A DNA stretch of 56,163 nucleotides from an uncultured Pseudoflavonifractor sp. Lineage in GTDB: Bacteria > Bacillota > Clostridia > Oscillospirales > Oscillospiraceae. The notes under the pieces were generated by a model. The model was not told the DNA's origin and ran no database searches. It was given only the letters and a program-made list of their open reading frames with translations. The position numbers and the translations under genes were made by a program. The stretch is from positions 1 to 56,163 of the forward strand of contig CANSYW010000012.1 of NCBI GenBank assembly GCA_947651395.1, written 5' to 3'. This document shows positions 6,794-14,343 of this stretch, piece after piece (the first letter of the stretch is position 1; each line of letters begins with the position of its first letter).

Positions 6794-8047
6794 ATGGAAC
6801 CTTCCAGTATTATTCTGATCCTGAGCCTTGCGGTCCTGGTCATCTTCTCCGCCTTTTTCTCGGCCACCGAGACCGCCTTTACCTCCCTCAACCGGATCCG
6901 GCTGAGGGCCAAGGCGGAGGCTGGAGACCGGCGGGCCGGGCGCACCCTGGCCCTGGCGGAGGACTATGACAATCTGATCTCCACCGTGCTTGTGGGCAAC
7001 AACATCGTCAACATCCTGGCCGCCACCCTGTCCACCGTCCTCTTTGTCCAGGGCCTGAAGCTTCAGAACGGAGCGGCGGTGTCCACGGTGGTGATGACGG
7101 TGGTGGTGCTTATCTTCGGAGAGGTCTCCCCCAAGACGGTGGCCAAGGAATCCGCCGAGAGCTTCGCCATGTTCTCCACCCCCCTGCTGCGTCTGATGAT
7201 GGTGATCCTCAAGCCGGTCACCGCCCTGCTGGCCCTTATCCAGAAGGGGCTCAAGCGCTTCATACGGCCCACCGACGAGGGCATCACCGAGGAAGAGCTG
7301 GTGACCATGGTGGAGCAGGCCGAGACCGAAGGGGGCCTGGATCGCCACGAGAGCGAGCTCATCCGCTCCGCCATTGAGTTCGGGGACATGGAGGTGCAGG
7401 AGATCCTCACCCCCCGGGTGGACATTGTGGCGGTGGAGGACACCGACACCGTGGAGGACATCGCCAAAGCCTTTGCCGAGAGCGGCTACTCCCGTCTGCC
7501 CGTCTACCACGAGGACATCGACGACATCATCGGCGTCATCCATGAAAAGGACTTCCACGCCGCCCGTTACCGCGGTCAGGAGGACGTGGCCTCCCTTGCC
7601 GCCCCGGTGCTCTACACCACCGGCAACACCAAGATCTCCGACCTGCTGCGCGTCCTCCAGCGGAAAAAGGCCCACATGGTGGTCGTGGTGGATGAGTACG
7701 GCGGCACCGAGGGGCTGTGCACCCTGGAGGATATCGTGGAGGAGCTGGTGGGCGAAATTTGGGATGAGCACGACGAGGTCATCGAGGAGTTCAAAAAACA
7801 GCCCGACGGCAGCTATCTCATCGCCTGCCACGCCGCCCTCACCGATCTCTACGATCTCTTCGCTTTGAAGGGAGAGTGCGAGGCCAACACCGTCTCGGGC
7901 TGGGTCATGGAGCAGGTGGGCCGCATCCCCGAGGAGGGGGATCGCTTCCAGTCCGACGGCCTGGACGTGACGGTGACCAAGGTAGACCACCGGAGAGTGC
8001 TGGAGATCCGGGTGGTGGTGCTCCCCGGGGAGGACGACCGGAATTGA
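6794..8047 (+). CDS. CNNM/CorC (HlyC)-type membrane protein with CBS pair
   Basis: Integral membrane protein of the UPF0053/CNNM family, linked to Mg2+/metal efflux or homeostasis. Order of domains: N-terminal transmembrane DUF21 (about residues 1-180; FFSATETAFTSLNRIRLRA is the signature), two CBS domains (about 200-320; RVDIVAVE and a VDEYGG stretch) and a C-terminal CorC_HlyC domain (about 335-415). I prefer the ATG at 6794 (MEPSSIIL), which puts the first helix at the N-terminus as in homologues; an in-frame ATG at 6764 adds 10 residues. Neither has a good ribosome-binding site. It is preceded by a possible attenuator and followed by a strong terminator. Confidence 0.85.
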   Translation: MEPSSIILILSLAVLVIFSAFFSATETAFTSLNRIRLRAKAEAGDRRAGRTLALAEDYDNLISTVLVGNNIVNILAATLSTVLFVQGLKLQNGAAVSTVVMTVVVLIFGEVSPKTVAKESAESFAMFSTPLLRLMMVILKPVTALLALIQKGLKRFIRPTDEGITEEELVTMVEQAETEGGLDRHESELIRSAIEFGDMEVQEILTPRVDIVAVEDTDTVEDIAKAFAESGYSRLPVYHEDIDDIIGVIHEKDFHAARYRGQEDVASLAAPVLYTTGNTKISDLLRVLQRKKAHMVVVVDEYGGTEGLCTLEDIVEELVGEIWDEHDEVIEEFKKQPDGSYLIACHAALTDLYDLFALKGECEANTVSGWVMEQVGRIPEEGDRFQSDGLDVTVTKVDHRRVLEIRVVVLPGEDDRN

Positions 8048-8056
8048 ACAAAGGAC

Positions 8057-8087
8057 AAAGGGCCGCCACGATAAAGTGGCGGCCCTT
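8057..8087. terminator. bidirectional terminator
   Basis: AAAGGGCCGCCAC / GTGGCGGCCCTTTT hairpin with a short A-rich loop, between the convergent transporter and rubredoxin-fusion genes. T-runs follow on the plus strand and, weakly, on the minus strand. Confidence 0.9.
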
Positions 8088-8090
8088 TTC

Positions 8091-8717
8091 TTATTCCATC
8101 AGTTCAAAATCGGAGGCGGGGTGCTTGCACAGGGGGCAGATATAGTCCTCCGGAAGGAAGTCGCCCTCATAGATAAAGCCGCAGACCTTACAGATCCAGC
8201 GCTTCTTCCCGCTCTCTTCCACCGGGGCCGGGGCCTTGGGTCTGGGCTTGATGTGGGCCTGGTAATAGGCATAGGTGGCGCTGGGCACGGAGGAGACCGT
8301 ATCTCCGTCGGTCACATCGGCCAGAAAGAGGGTATGGGTGCCCAGATCCTGAACGGAGACCACTTTGCACGCCAGCCAGGCGTTGACCCCCCGGGTGACG
8401 TGGAGAATACCGTTGTCCCCCCGCTCCGCGCCGTCAAAGCCGGCAAATTTGTCCTTATCCCGCCCCGAGCCAAAACCGAAGCGCTGGATGAGGGAAAAGT
8501 CCGCCTGCTCCGACAGAATGGACAGGGTAAATTCTCCCGTGGCCAGCACCATATCGTGGGTCAGGTTGGACTTGTCCACCGCCACTGTCACCCGGTTGGG
8601 GGTGATGGTGACCTGACCGGCGGTGTTGATGATACAGCCGTTGTCCTTCTCCCCCTGGTGGGCGGTGAGGATAAACAGGCCGTAGCTCAGGGCATCCATG
8701 GCTTTGAGGTCTTTCAT
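8091..8717 (-). CDS. flavin reductase-rubredoxin fusion protein
   Basis: 208 aa. Residues 1-150 match the flavin-reductase-like FMN-binding fold (N-terminal DALSYGLFILTA; GVNAWLACKV; TLFLADVTDG). After a proline-rich linker, residues 170-208 form a rubredoxin with CKVCG and CPLCKHP iron ligands. In anaerobic Clostridia such high-molecular-weight rubredoxins pass electrons from NAD(P)H to flavodiiron proteins or peroxidases that remove O2, NO or peroxide. No such partner is adjacent here. Start: ATG 8717 after GGGAGG. Its role in oxygen or NO defence is inference from the family. Confidence 0.9.
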   Translation of the reverse strand: MKDLKAMDALSYGLFILTAHQGEKDNGCIINTAGQVTITPNRVTVAVDKSNLTHDMVLATGEFTLSILSEQADFSLIQRFGFGSGRDKDKFAGFDGAERGDNGILHVTRGVNAWLACKVVSVQDLGTHTLFLADVTDGDTVSSVPSATYAYYQAHIKPRPKAPAPVEESGKKRWICKVCGFIYEGDFLPEDYICPLCKHPASDFELME

Positions 8718-8766
8718 AAAAACGCCTCCCTTTTATTTCCCTCCCAGTTTTCCCCCTTCCCTCATA

Positions 8767-8800
8767 AAAAAACCGCCGGGAGAGCTTCCCGGCGGTTTTT
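8767..8800 (-). terminator. thrS terminator
   Basis: ACCGCCGGG / CCCGGCGGT hairpin just downstream of the thrS stop, followed on the minus strand by seven T residues. Confidence 0.9.
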
Positions 8801-8810
8801 CTTTTCTTTT

Positions 8811-10571
8811 TTATTTGATCGCCTTAGCGTCCACCTCGGCCCTGAGCAGGGCGGCGAACTGCTCCAGGCTCATGGCCCCCAGATCCTCGCCGCTGCGGTG
8901 ACGGACGGAGACGGTCTTGTTCTCCACGTCCCGGTCGCCCACCACCAGCATATAGGGGATTTTCTCCAGAGTGGCCTCCCGGATCTTCTTGCCGATCTTC
9001 TCGTTGCGCTTGTCCTCCTCAGCCCGGAAGCCCAGCTCATCCAGCTTCCCGGCAAGCTCGTCGGCATAGCCGTCGGCCCGGTCGGTGATGGTGAGCACCT
9101 TCACCTGCACGGGGCTGAGCCAGGCGGGGAAGGCCCCGGCAAAGTGCTCGGTGATGACGCCGATGAACCGCTCGATGGAGCCCAGCACCACCCGGTGGAT
9201 CATCACGGGACGGTGCTTGGCGCCGTCCTCGCCGGTGTACTCCAGCTCGAAGCGCTCGGGGAGCTGGCTGTCCAGCTGGATGGTGCCGCACTGCCAGGTG
9301 CGGCCCAGAGAGTCGGCCAGATGGAAATCCAGCTTGGGGCCGTAGAAGGCGCCGTCGCCCTCGTTGATGACAAAGTCCTTGCCCATGGCGGTGATGGCGG
9401 CTTTCAGGATATCCTGGTTCTTCTCCCACTCCTCCACGGTGCCGATGTGATCCTCGGGCATGGTGGAAAGCTCGATGGTATAGCTCAGCCCGAAGGTGGA
9501 GTACACCTCGTCAAAGAGCCGCACCGTCTCCTGGATCACGTCCTGCATCTGCTCCCGGGTCATGAAGACGTGGGCGTCATCCTGATTGAAGCAGCGCACC
9601 CGGAACAGGCCGTGGAGGGCGCCGGAGAGCTCGTGGCGGTGGACAAGGCCGATCTCCCCCACCCGCAGGGGCAGCTCCTTATAGGAGTGGGGCTCGCTGG
9701 CGTAGACCAGCATGCCGCCGGGGCAGTTCATGGGCTTCACGGCAAAGTCCACCTCGTCGATAACGGTGGTGTACATGTTGTTCTTGTAGTGATCCCAGTG
9801 GCCGCTGCGCTCCCAGAGCTGACGGTTGAGCATGATGGGAGTGGAGATCTCCACGTAGCCGTAGCGCTTGTGGATCTGCCGCCAGTAGTCCAGCAGGGTG
9901 TTTTTCAGCACCATTCCCTTGGGCAGGAAGAAGGGGAAGCCGGGGCCCTCGTCCCGGAGCATAAACAGGCCCAGCTCCTTGCCCAGGCGGCGGTGATCCC
10001 GGCGCTTGGCCTCCTCGATCCGCTCCAGATAGGCGTCCAGCTCCTCCTTCTTGGGGAAGGCGACGCCGTAGATGCGCTGGAGGGTCTCCCGGCTGGAGTC
10101 CCCCCGCCAGTAGGCGGCGTTGCAGGCGGTGAGCTTCATGGCGTTGCCCTTGATGCGGCCGGTGGAGTCCAGGTGGGGGCCGGCGCACAGGTCGGTGAAC
10201 TCCCCCTGCTTATAGAAGGAGATGGTCTCGCCCTCGGGCAGGTCGTTGATCAGCTCCACCTTATACTTCTCGTCCTTGTCCGCCATGAGCTTCAAAGCCT
10301 CGGCCCGGGGTAGCTCAAAGCGCTCCAGCTTCAGCTTCTCCTTGCAGATCTTCCGCATCTCCGCCTCGATCTCAGCCAGATGCTCAGGGGTGAAGGCGAA
10401 GGGGGCGTCCATATCGTAGTACCAGCCCTCGTCGATACTGGGGCCGATGGCCAGCTTCACCTCGGGCCACAGCCGCTTCACCGCCTGGGCCATCACGTGG
10501 GAGCAGGTATGCCAGTAGGTCTTGCGGTACTCCGGGTTTTCAAAGGTATACTGGTTGTTTTCTTCGCTCAT
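8811..10571 (-). CDS. thrS: threonyl-tRNA synthetase lacking the TGS domain
   Basis: Class II synthetase charging tRNA-Thr. 586 aa against the usual ~640: the protein begins YTFENPEYRKTYWHTCSHV almost at once, so the N-terminal TGS domain is absent. The editing domain is intact (HTCSH near residue 22; DLCAGPHLD). The catalytic core shows the motif 1 to motif 3 regions, FRVRCFNQDDAHVF and the zinc/Thr site NCPGGM, followed by the anticodon-binding domain. ATG 10571 is preceded by AGGAGG; an open frame 15 codons upstream lies in the T-box terminator. Controlled by the T-box leader at 10602-10967. Confidence 0.95.
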   Translation of the reverse strand: MSEENNQYTFENPEYRKTYWHTCSHVMAQAVKRLWPEVKLAIGPSIDEGWYYDMDAPFAFTPEHLAEIEAEMRKICKEKLKLERFELPRAEALKLMADKDEKYKVELINDLPEGETISFYKQGEFTDLCAGPHLDSTGRIKGNAMKLTACNAAYWRGDSSRETLQRIYGVAFPKKEELDAYLERIEEAKRRDHRRLGKELGLFMLRDEGPGFPFFLPKGMVLKNTLLDYWRQIHKRYGYVEISTPIMLNRQLWERSGHWDHYKNNMYTTVIDEVDFAVKPMNCPGGMLVYASEPHSYKELPLRVGEIGLVHRHELSGALHGLFRVRCFNQDDAHVFMTREQMQDVIQETVRLFDEVYSTFGLSYTIELSTMPEDHIGTVEEWEKNQDILKAAITAMGKDFVINEGDGAFYGPKLDFHLADSLGRTWQCGTIQLDSQLPERFELEYTGEDGAKHRPVMIHRVVLGSIERFIGVITEHFAGAFPAWLSPVQVKVLTITDRADGYADELAGKLDELGFRAEEDKRNEKIGKKIREATLEKIPYMLVVGDRDVENKTVSVRHRSGEDLGAMSLEQFAALLRAEVDAKAIK

Positions 10572-10601
10572 TTTGATTTCCTCCTGTATTCGGGATGAAA
10601 C

Positions 10602-10642
10602 AAAAAAACGCCTCACCCCTGATGATGTTCAGGGGTGAGGCG
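10602..10642 (-). terminator. T-box-controlled terminator hairpin of thrS
   Basis: GCGCCTCACCCCTGA / TCAGGGGTGAGGCG hairpin followed by seven T residues on the minus strand, 31 bases before the thrS start. It would form when tRNA-Thr is charged. Confidence 0.9.
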
Positions 10643-10688
10643 CAATATACGTCCCACGGTTCCACCCTGCTTACGGGAAGCGCGAAGC

Positions 10689-10790
10689 CGTCGCGAGCAG
10701 CGCGGATGGACCGAAGCGAGGGCGAGGGTCAAGCCACGAAGTGGCTTGCAGACCAGCCCGAGTCGGAGGGAAGCCGCGCGTCGCGAGCAG
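10689..10790. repeat. palindromic element inserted in the T-box leader (copy B)
   Basis: Bounded by the 12-bp direct repeat CGTCGCGAGCAG (10689-10700 and 10779-10790). Inside, read on the minus strand, are TTCCCTCCGACTCGG (10772-10758), 36 bases with the hairpin AAGCCAC-TTC-GTGGCTT, and CCTCGCTTCGGTCCA (10721-10707). The same two blocks with a 38-base core occur at 13312-13379. It looks like a member of a dispersed repeat family. Confidence 0.5.
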
Positions 10791-10967
10791 GCGTAGCGTG
10801 ACAGCCCGTCGCTCGTGACCTCTGTAACGGGAGGGCCCGGCCCGGTCATCCCGGGCGGCTCGGGAGCGGTCTCCCCGGCCGCAGGGCGCGGGATGTTCTC
10901 AGCTTCCCATCCCTCTCTGAGCGCCGCAATCCGGTTCGGTCTCCGTCTGTGCCGATTTAACAGGCTC

Positions 10968-10996
10968 ACTATATCACCGGCGGGGTGAATTGTCAA
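10968..10996 (-). promoter_or_regulatory. thrS promoter
   Basis: Minus strand: consensus TTGACA (10991-10996), 17-bp spacer, TATAGT (10968-10973). It drives a leader of about 390 bases. The -35 box lies within 10 bases of the stop codon of the upstream membrane-protein gene. Confidence 0.85.
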
Positions 10997-11000
10997 GGGG

Positions 11001-13232
11001 TCAGTACCGGTTCACCCAGCCGGAGATCAGGGGGGCGGGCACCAGCCACATGAGAAGGAACACCGTGAGGTTTATGGCGGTCAGGGAGTTGTAGGCCGCC
11101 ACAAAGGTCAGGTAAAAGGCCAGCAGAGCTCCCACTATGGAGCCCAGACAGCACAGGACGGCCGAAAGACGCACCGCCGTGCGCAGCCGGCGGCCCCCCA
11201 CCACCGCTTCGGCATAGGGCCCCACGCCCTCCCGGCAGAGCACCGCCGTCAGCGTGTCCGAGTGGCTCTGCTCCTCCGCCGAGAGCTCCCGGCGGCGCTC
11301 CACCGACGGGAACTCCATCTTCTCCACCGGCAGTTTGAAGCGCTGGCGGAGCATGGAGGGGATCAGGTTGAAGTCCCGGGTGGCCAGCACCGGGGTCACA
11401 TGGGCCCGGATCAGGGTATCGATGGCCAGCGGCGCCGCCCCCGACAGAGTATAGTTCAGGGCAAAGATCCCCGCCAGCTCTCCGTTGATGGCGCAGAAAA
11501 CCGCGTTTTTCACATTCAGCCCCTGGGGCAGGGGCACGTCCATCAGCACCATAAAGGGGGCAGAGCCCACCAGTACCAGCTCTCCCCGAATGACCTCGGA
11601 GACGCCGCCCCCCTCATAGGTGGTGAATTTCTCCCCCCGGCGATAGACCGAGCCCTGGCTGCGCAGCAGATCGTGAAAGACCTTGTTGAGACCGCTGCCC
11701 GAATCCCGGATCACGGTGGCGGTCACCGCGATGACCTTGTCGATGGACACCTCGCCGAAAATCTTCACCCCGTTGAGCTTCACCGAGCCCGGCGGAAAGA
11801 GATCCGTATCCGTAAGGAGCAGGTTGGTGCCCCCGGTGGTGTTGGTAAGTCCCTCCCAGCCCGCCAGGGCCGCCCCGGACTTGCTCAGCCGTGCCGACAG
11901 CCTCCGCCAGGGCAGACCGAAGCAGAGGGTGGAGGCCAGAGGGGCCGCGGCGCACAGGATGGCGCCCAGGCTCCACAGAAGATCTCCGGGCCGTCCCTGG
12001 CCCAGAGAGGCCATGAGGGCAAAGAGAAGGCAGGCGATGAGGATGAGGGGGGAGATGATCCGATAGATCCGCTCCGCCCCGTCCAGGCCCTGGATCTGAC
12101 TACCAAAGCCCGCAGTGGGCCCTGACCACTTGGCGTAAGTATCCCGGTTGTTCCACTTGCCCTCGTCCCGGGTCACCAGATAGGGCTCCGAGGCGGAGGC
12201 CGCCGTGCGGCAGGCCATCCGCTGGCCCAGCCGCTTCTGCAGATCTCCCCAGAGCACACACCACAGCCCCAGCGCCGCCGGGGCGCACAAGGGCAGCCGG
12301 GGCAGGATCCCCTCCCACACAGTGGGCAGGGTCAGGGCGTCGGCCAGCACCGCCAGGTTGGCCAGAGCGGTGACGGTATCCATGCCGGTCCGTCCCTGGA
12401 AGGGCCGGGCCAGGGCCCGGACAAAGACGTCAAAACCCAGCAGGACGGCCAGGGTCTGGATCCCCGCCAGGGTATAGCACCGCCAGACCGCGTTGGAGGC
12501 GAGAACGGCGGGCACCGGAAGGGGGTGGCTCTCCGCCAGGGTCATGTAAAAGAGGGCTATTGTGAGCAGGAACATCAGCGCGCACCGGCCCCGGGCCCCT
12601 TTCAGGCCCTTTCCGTACCGCTTGGCGAGCTCGGCGGGCGGAATATCGGGAGCCGGAGGGCGCTTCCGCCGGGGCTTTCGCTCCCGGGGCACAGGGGGCG
12701 TCTCCTCCTCATCCACGCCGGGGATCAGCCGCTCCGCCTTGCGCACCTCAGAGGCCACGGCGGCGGAGGCCTCCTCATACATGTGATCGGCAAACTCGTC
12801 CGCTCTGCGGCGCAGGCTGTCCAGCCCCGCCGCCACCGGGTTCTCCGGCTCCTGACCGGGAAAATCCAGCACCTTGGGGACTTCCGGGGAAGGGGTTTTC
12901 TCCTCCCGGGGCTCACTGCGCTCCTCAGGCTGAACGCCTCTGGCGCCGGGGAAGGCGGTGAGAACTCCCTTCCGCTCCGGCCGCTCCTCCGGCTCCTGCG
13001 GGGGCGGCTCCGGCTCCCTCTGAACGGGAGCTTGTCGGAGACGCTTGGGGAAGGGGATGGTGTCTTCCCGCCAGTCCCCCTCCTCATCCTCCGGGGGGGC
13101 GGGGATCTCCTCCGGATCGGGGCTCGGCTCCTCCGGCTCCGAAGGGGCGGCGCCGCCAAACTCCTTCAGGATGGACTCCAGGGAAAACTCCCCCTCTTCA
13201 TACAGTTGGTCGTCGTCTTTGTCCCTTGCCAT
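11001..13232 (-). CDS. degenerate P-type ATPase-like membrane protein
   Basis: 743 aa. Residues 1-215 are acidic, proline-rich and probably disordered. Then come six hydrophobic segments (about 216-440), a soluble domain and two more (about 675-740), the layout of P1B-type ATPases. AAAPLASTLCFGLPW (428-442) sits where CPx-ATPases have CPCALGLATP, and KSGAALAGWEGL fits the following helix. The phosphorylation motif DKTGTLT is replaced by LLLTDTDLFPPGS (D475/D477), TGDN by TRDF (618-621), and no GDGxND is seen. I infer a non-hydrolysing relative with a sensory, scaffold or morphogenetic role; ion pumping is unlikely. No partner gene is obvious. Confidence 0.65.
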   Translation of the reverse strand: MARDKDDDQLYEEGEFSLESILKEFGGAAPSEPEEPSPDPEEIPAPPEDEEGDWREDTIPFPKRLRQAPVQREPEPPPQEPEERPERKGVLTAFPGARGVQPEERSEPREEKTPSPEVPKVLDFPGQEPENPVAAGLDSLRRRADEFADHMYEEASAAVASEVRKAERLIPGVDEEETPPVPRERKPRRKRPPAPDIPPAELAKRYGKGLKGARGRCALMFLLTIALFYMTLAESHPLPVPAVLASNAVWRCYTLAGIQTLAVLLGFDVFVRALARPFQGRTGMDTVTALANLAVLADALTLPTVWEGILPRLPLCAPAALGLWCVLWGDLQKRLGQRMACRTAASASEPYLVTRDEGKWNNRDTYAKWSGPTAGFGSQIQGLDGAERIYRIISPLILIACLLFALMASLGQGRPGDLLWSLGAILCAAAPLASTLCFGLPWRRLSARLSKSGAALAGWEGLTNTTGGTNLLLTDTDLFPPGSVKLNGVKIFGEVSIDKVIAVTATVIRDSGSGLNKVFHDLLRSQGSVYRRGEKFTTYEGGGVSEVIRGELVLVGSAPFMVLMDVPLPQGLNVKNAVFCAINGELAGIFALNYTLSGAAPLAIDTLIRAHVTPVLATRDFNLIPSMLRQRFKLPVEKMEFPSVERRRELSAEEQSHSDTLTAVLCREGVGPYAEAVVGGRRLRTAVRLSAVLCCLGSIVGALLAFYLTFVAAYNSLTAINLTVFLLMWLVPAPLISGWVNRY

Positions 13233-13282
13233 AAGGAGTTCCCCCCTTTCCTTTGGTGTATCATAAAGAGAGCGTTGTCAAG

Positions 13283-13405
13283 CTCCGAGCAGGTCAGGGC
13301 GCTCGCTCGCTTTCCCTCCGTCTCGGTACAAATCGCGGCGGCCTTGCCGCCTTACCAATTTGCCCCTCGCTCCGCTCCAAGCTCCCTCGCTGACCTGCTC
13401 TCCGC
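13283..13405. repeat. nested palindromic intergenic element (copy A)
   Basis: Outer arms GAGCAGGTCAG (13287-13297) and CTGACCTGCTC (13390-13400) enclose TTCCCTCCGTCTCGG (13312-13326), an inner hairpin with CAAAT/ATTTG and GGCGGC-CTT-GCCGCC, and CCTCGCTCCGCTCCA (13365-13379). It fills the gap between rlmB and the P-type-like gene. It shares its two internal blocks, at nearly the same spacing, with copy B in the T-box leader. Confidence 0.55.
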
Positions 13406-13410
13406 TCTTC

Positions 13411-14181
13411 TTACAATCTCTGTCTTACCGCCTCGTAAAGCAAAATGGCCGCGGCAGCCGAGGCGTTGAGGGAATTGAGCTTCCCCTTCATGGGGATGGA
13501 GAGCAGCACGTCGCAGGTCTCCCGAACCAGGCGGCTCATCCCCTCACCCTCACTGCCGATGACGATGGCGGCGCTGCCCTTCAGGTCGGCCTGGTAGATG
13601 CTCTCCCGGGCCTCGGCGGCGGTGCCGTAGACCCACACCCCCTGCTCCTTGAGCTCCTTGAGGCAGGCGGTGAGATTGGCCACCCGGGCCACCGGCACAT
13701 GGCTCACCGCCCCGGCGGAGGTCTTGGCCACCACCGCCGTGAGCCCCGCGCTGCGCCGTTTGGGGATGATGACCCCGTGGGCCCCGGCGCACTCGGCGGT
13801 GCGGATCACCGCCCCCAGATTGTGGGGATCGGTGAGCTCGTCGCACACCACGATAAGGGGGGCCTCCCCCTTCTCCCGGGCGGCGGCCAGAATGTCCTCC
13901 ACGTCCACATATTCCCGGACGGCGGCCACGGCGATGACCCCCTGGTGGGAGTGGGTGAGGCTCATGGCGTCCAGCTTCCGCCGGTCACAGTCCACAATGG
14001 CAATGCCGGCGGCCCGTGCCTTGGCGGCGATGTGACCCAGGGCGGCGTCGGTCTCTCCCTTGGCCAGATAGATCTTGTCGATGCTGGTCCCGGCCCGGAG
14101 GGCCTCAATGACCGCGTTGCGGCCCTCAATGATGCCGTCGGACTCCTCCTGCCGTGTTTTCCAGTCCTTCTGCTTGTCCAT
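13411..14181 (-). CDS. rlmB: 23S rRNA (guanosine-2'-O)-methyltransferase, RlmB/TrmH family
   Basis: SPOUT-class methyltransferase, 256 aa. An N-terminal L30e-like substrate-binding domain (IIEGRNAVIEALRAG) is followed by a trefoil-knot SAM domain with the three SpoU motifs: DPHNLGAVIRTAECAG, VIGSEGEGMSRL and IPMKGKLNSLNASAAAAI. The likely target is G2251 of 23S rRNA by homology. Start: ATG 14181, with a G-rich but imperfect ribosome-binding site; the longer open frame runs into the upstream palindrome. Divergent from the SLH-protein gene. Confidence 0.9.
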   Translation of the reverse strand: MDKQKDWKTRQEESDGIIEGRNAVIEALRAGTSIDKIYLAKGETDAALGHIAAKARAAGIAIVDCDRRKLDAMSLTHSHQGVIAVAAVREYVDVEDILAAAREKGEAPLIVVCDELTDPHNLGAVIRTAECAGAHGVIIPKRRSAGLTAVVAKTSAGAVSHVPVARVANLTACLKELKEQGVWVYGTAAEARESIYQADLKGSAAIVIGSEGEGMSRLVRETCDVLLSIPMKGKLNSLNASAAAAILLYEAVRQRL

Positions 14182-14234
14182 AGCCCCGTTCCCCCGTTTA
14201 AAGTCGATAGTTAAAGACAGTATAACATATTTTT

Positions 14235-14267
14235 CCGCCGAGAAAAAGGGGGAAGTTTTCTCGGCGG
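14235..14267. promoter_or_regulatory. 12-bp inverted repeat between rlmB and the SLH gene
   Basis: CCGCCGAGAAAA (14235-14246) and TTTTCTCGGCGG (14256-14267) are perfect reverse complements with a 9-base loop. The genes on both sides are transcribed away from it, so it is not needed as a terminator and may be an operator. Confidence 0.4.
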
Positions 14268-14301
14268 GCACTTTTTCCATCTACCCCTTTTCCCTTTTAT
14301 C

Positions 14302-14310
14302 TGATATAAT
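14302..14310 (+). promoter_or_regulatory. extended -10 promoter of the SLH gene
   Basis: TGATATAAT (14302-14310) is a TGn-TATAAT extended -10 element, 34 bases before the ATG at 14344. No good -35 hexamer is visible, as is usual for extended -10 promoters. Confidence 0.5.
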
Positions 14311-14343
14311 GAAGGCACTATTCTGACCAGGAAGGTGTCTCCC

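Larger units (their letters stand above)
10602..10967 (-). promoter_or_regulatory. threonine T-box riboswitch leader
   Basis: Read on the minus strand. Stem I can be drawn as CGGC (10951-10954) with GCCG (10856-10859), GGAG (10941-10944) with CTCC (10863-10866), then the specifier loop, then CCGG (10931-10934) with CCGG (10875-10878). The specifier codon in the loop is ACC (10870-10868), a threonine codon, followed by G. The distal AGAGAG and GCTGAGAA motifs are present (AGAGAG at 10918-10913). The conserved T-box AGGGTGGAACCGTGGG lies at about 10668-10653, directly before the terminator. About 130 bases of extra sequence (10670-10800) separate Stem I from the T-box. Confidence 0.92.

Noticed and set aside
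8076-10313. Very long rightward open frame opposite thrS
   Set aside because: Codon bias of thrS leaves the opposite frame open. The translation is a low-complexity run of His/Gly/Leu/Val with no motif, and thrS itself is unambiguous.
10844-10846. Second ACC triplet as T-box specifier
   Set aside because: The ACC at 10868-10870 lies in a loop between two helices that pair correctly (GGAG/CTCC and CCGG/CCGG), while this one lies outside the Stem I base.
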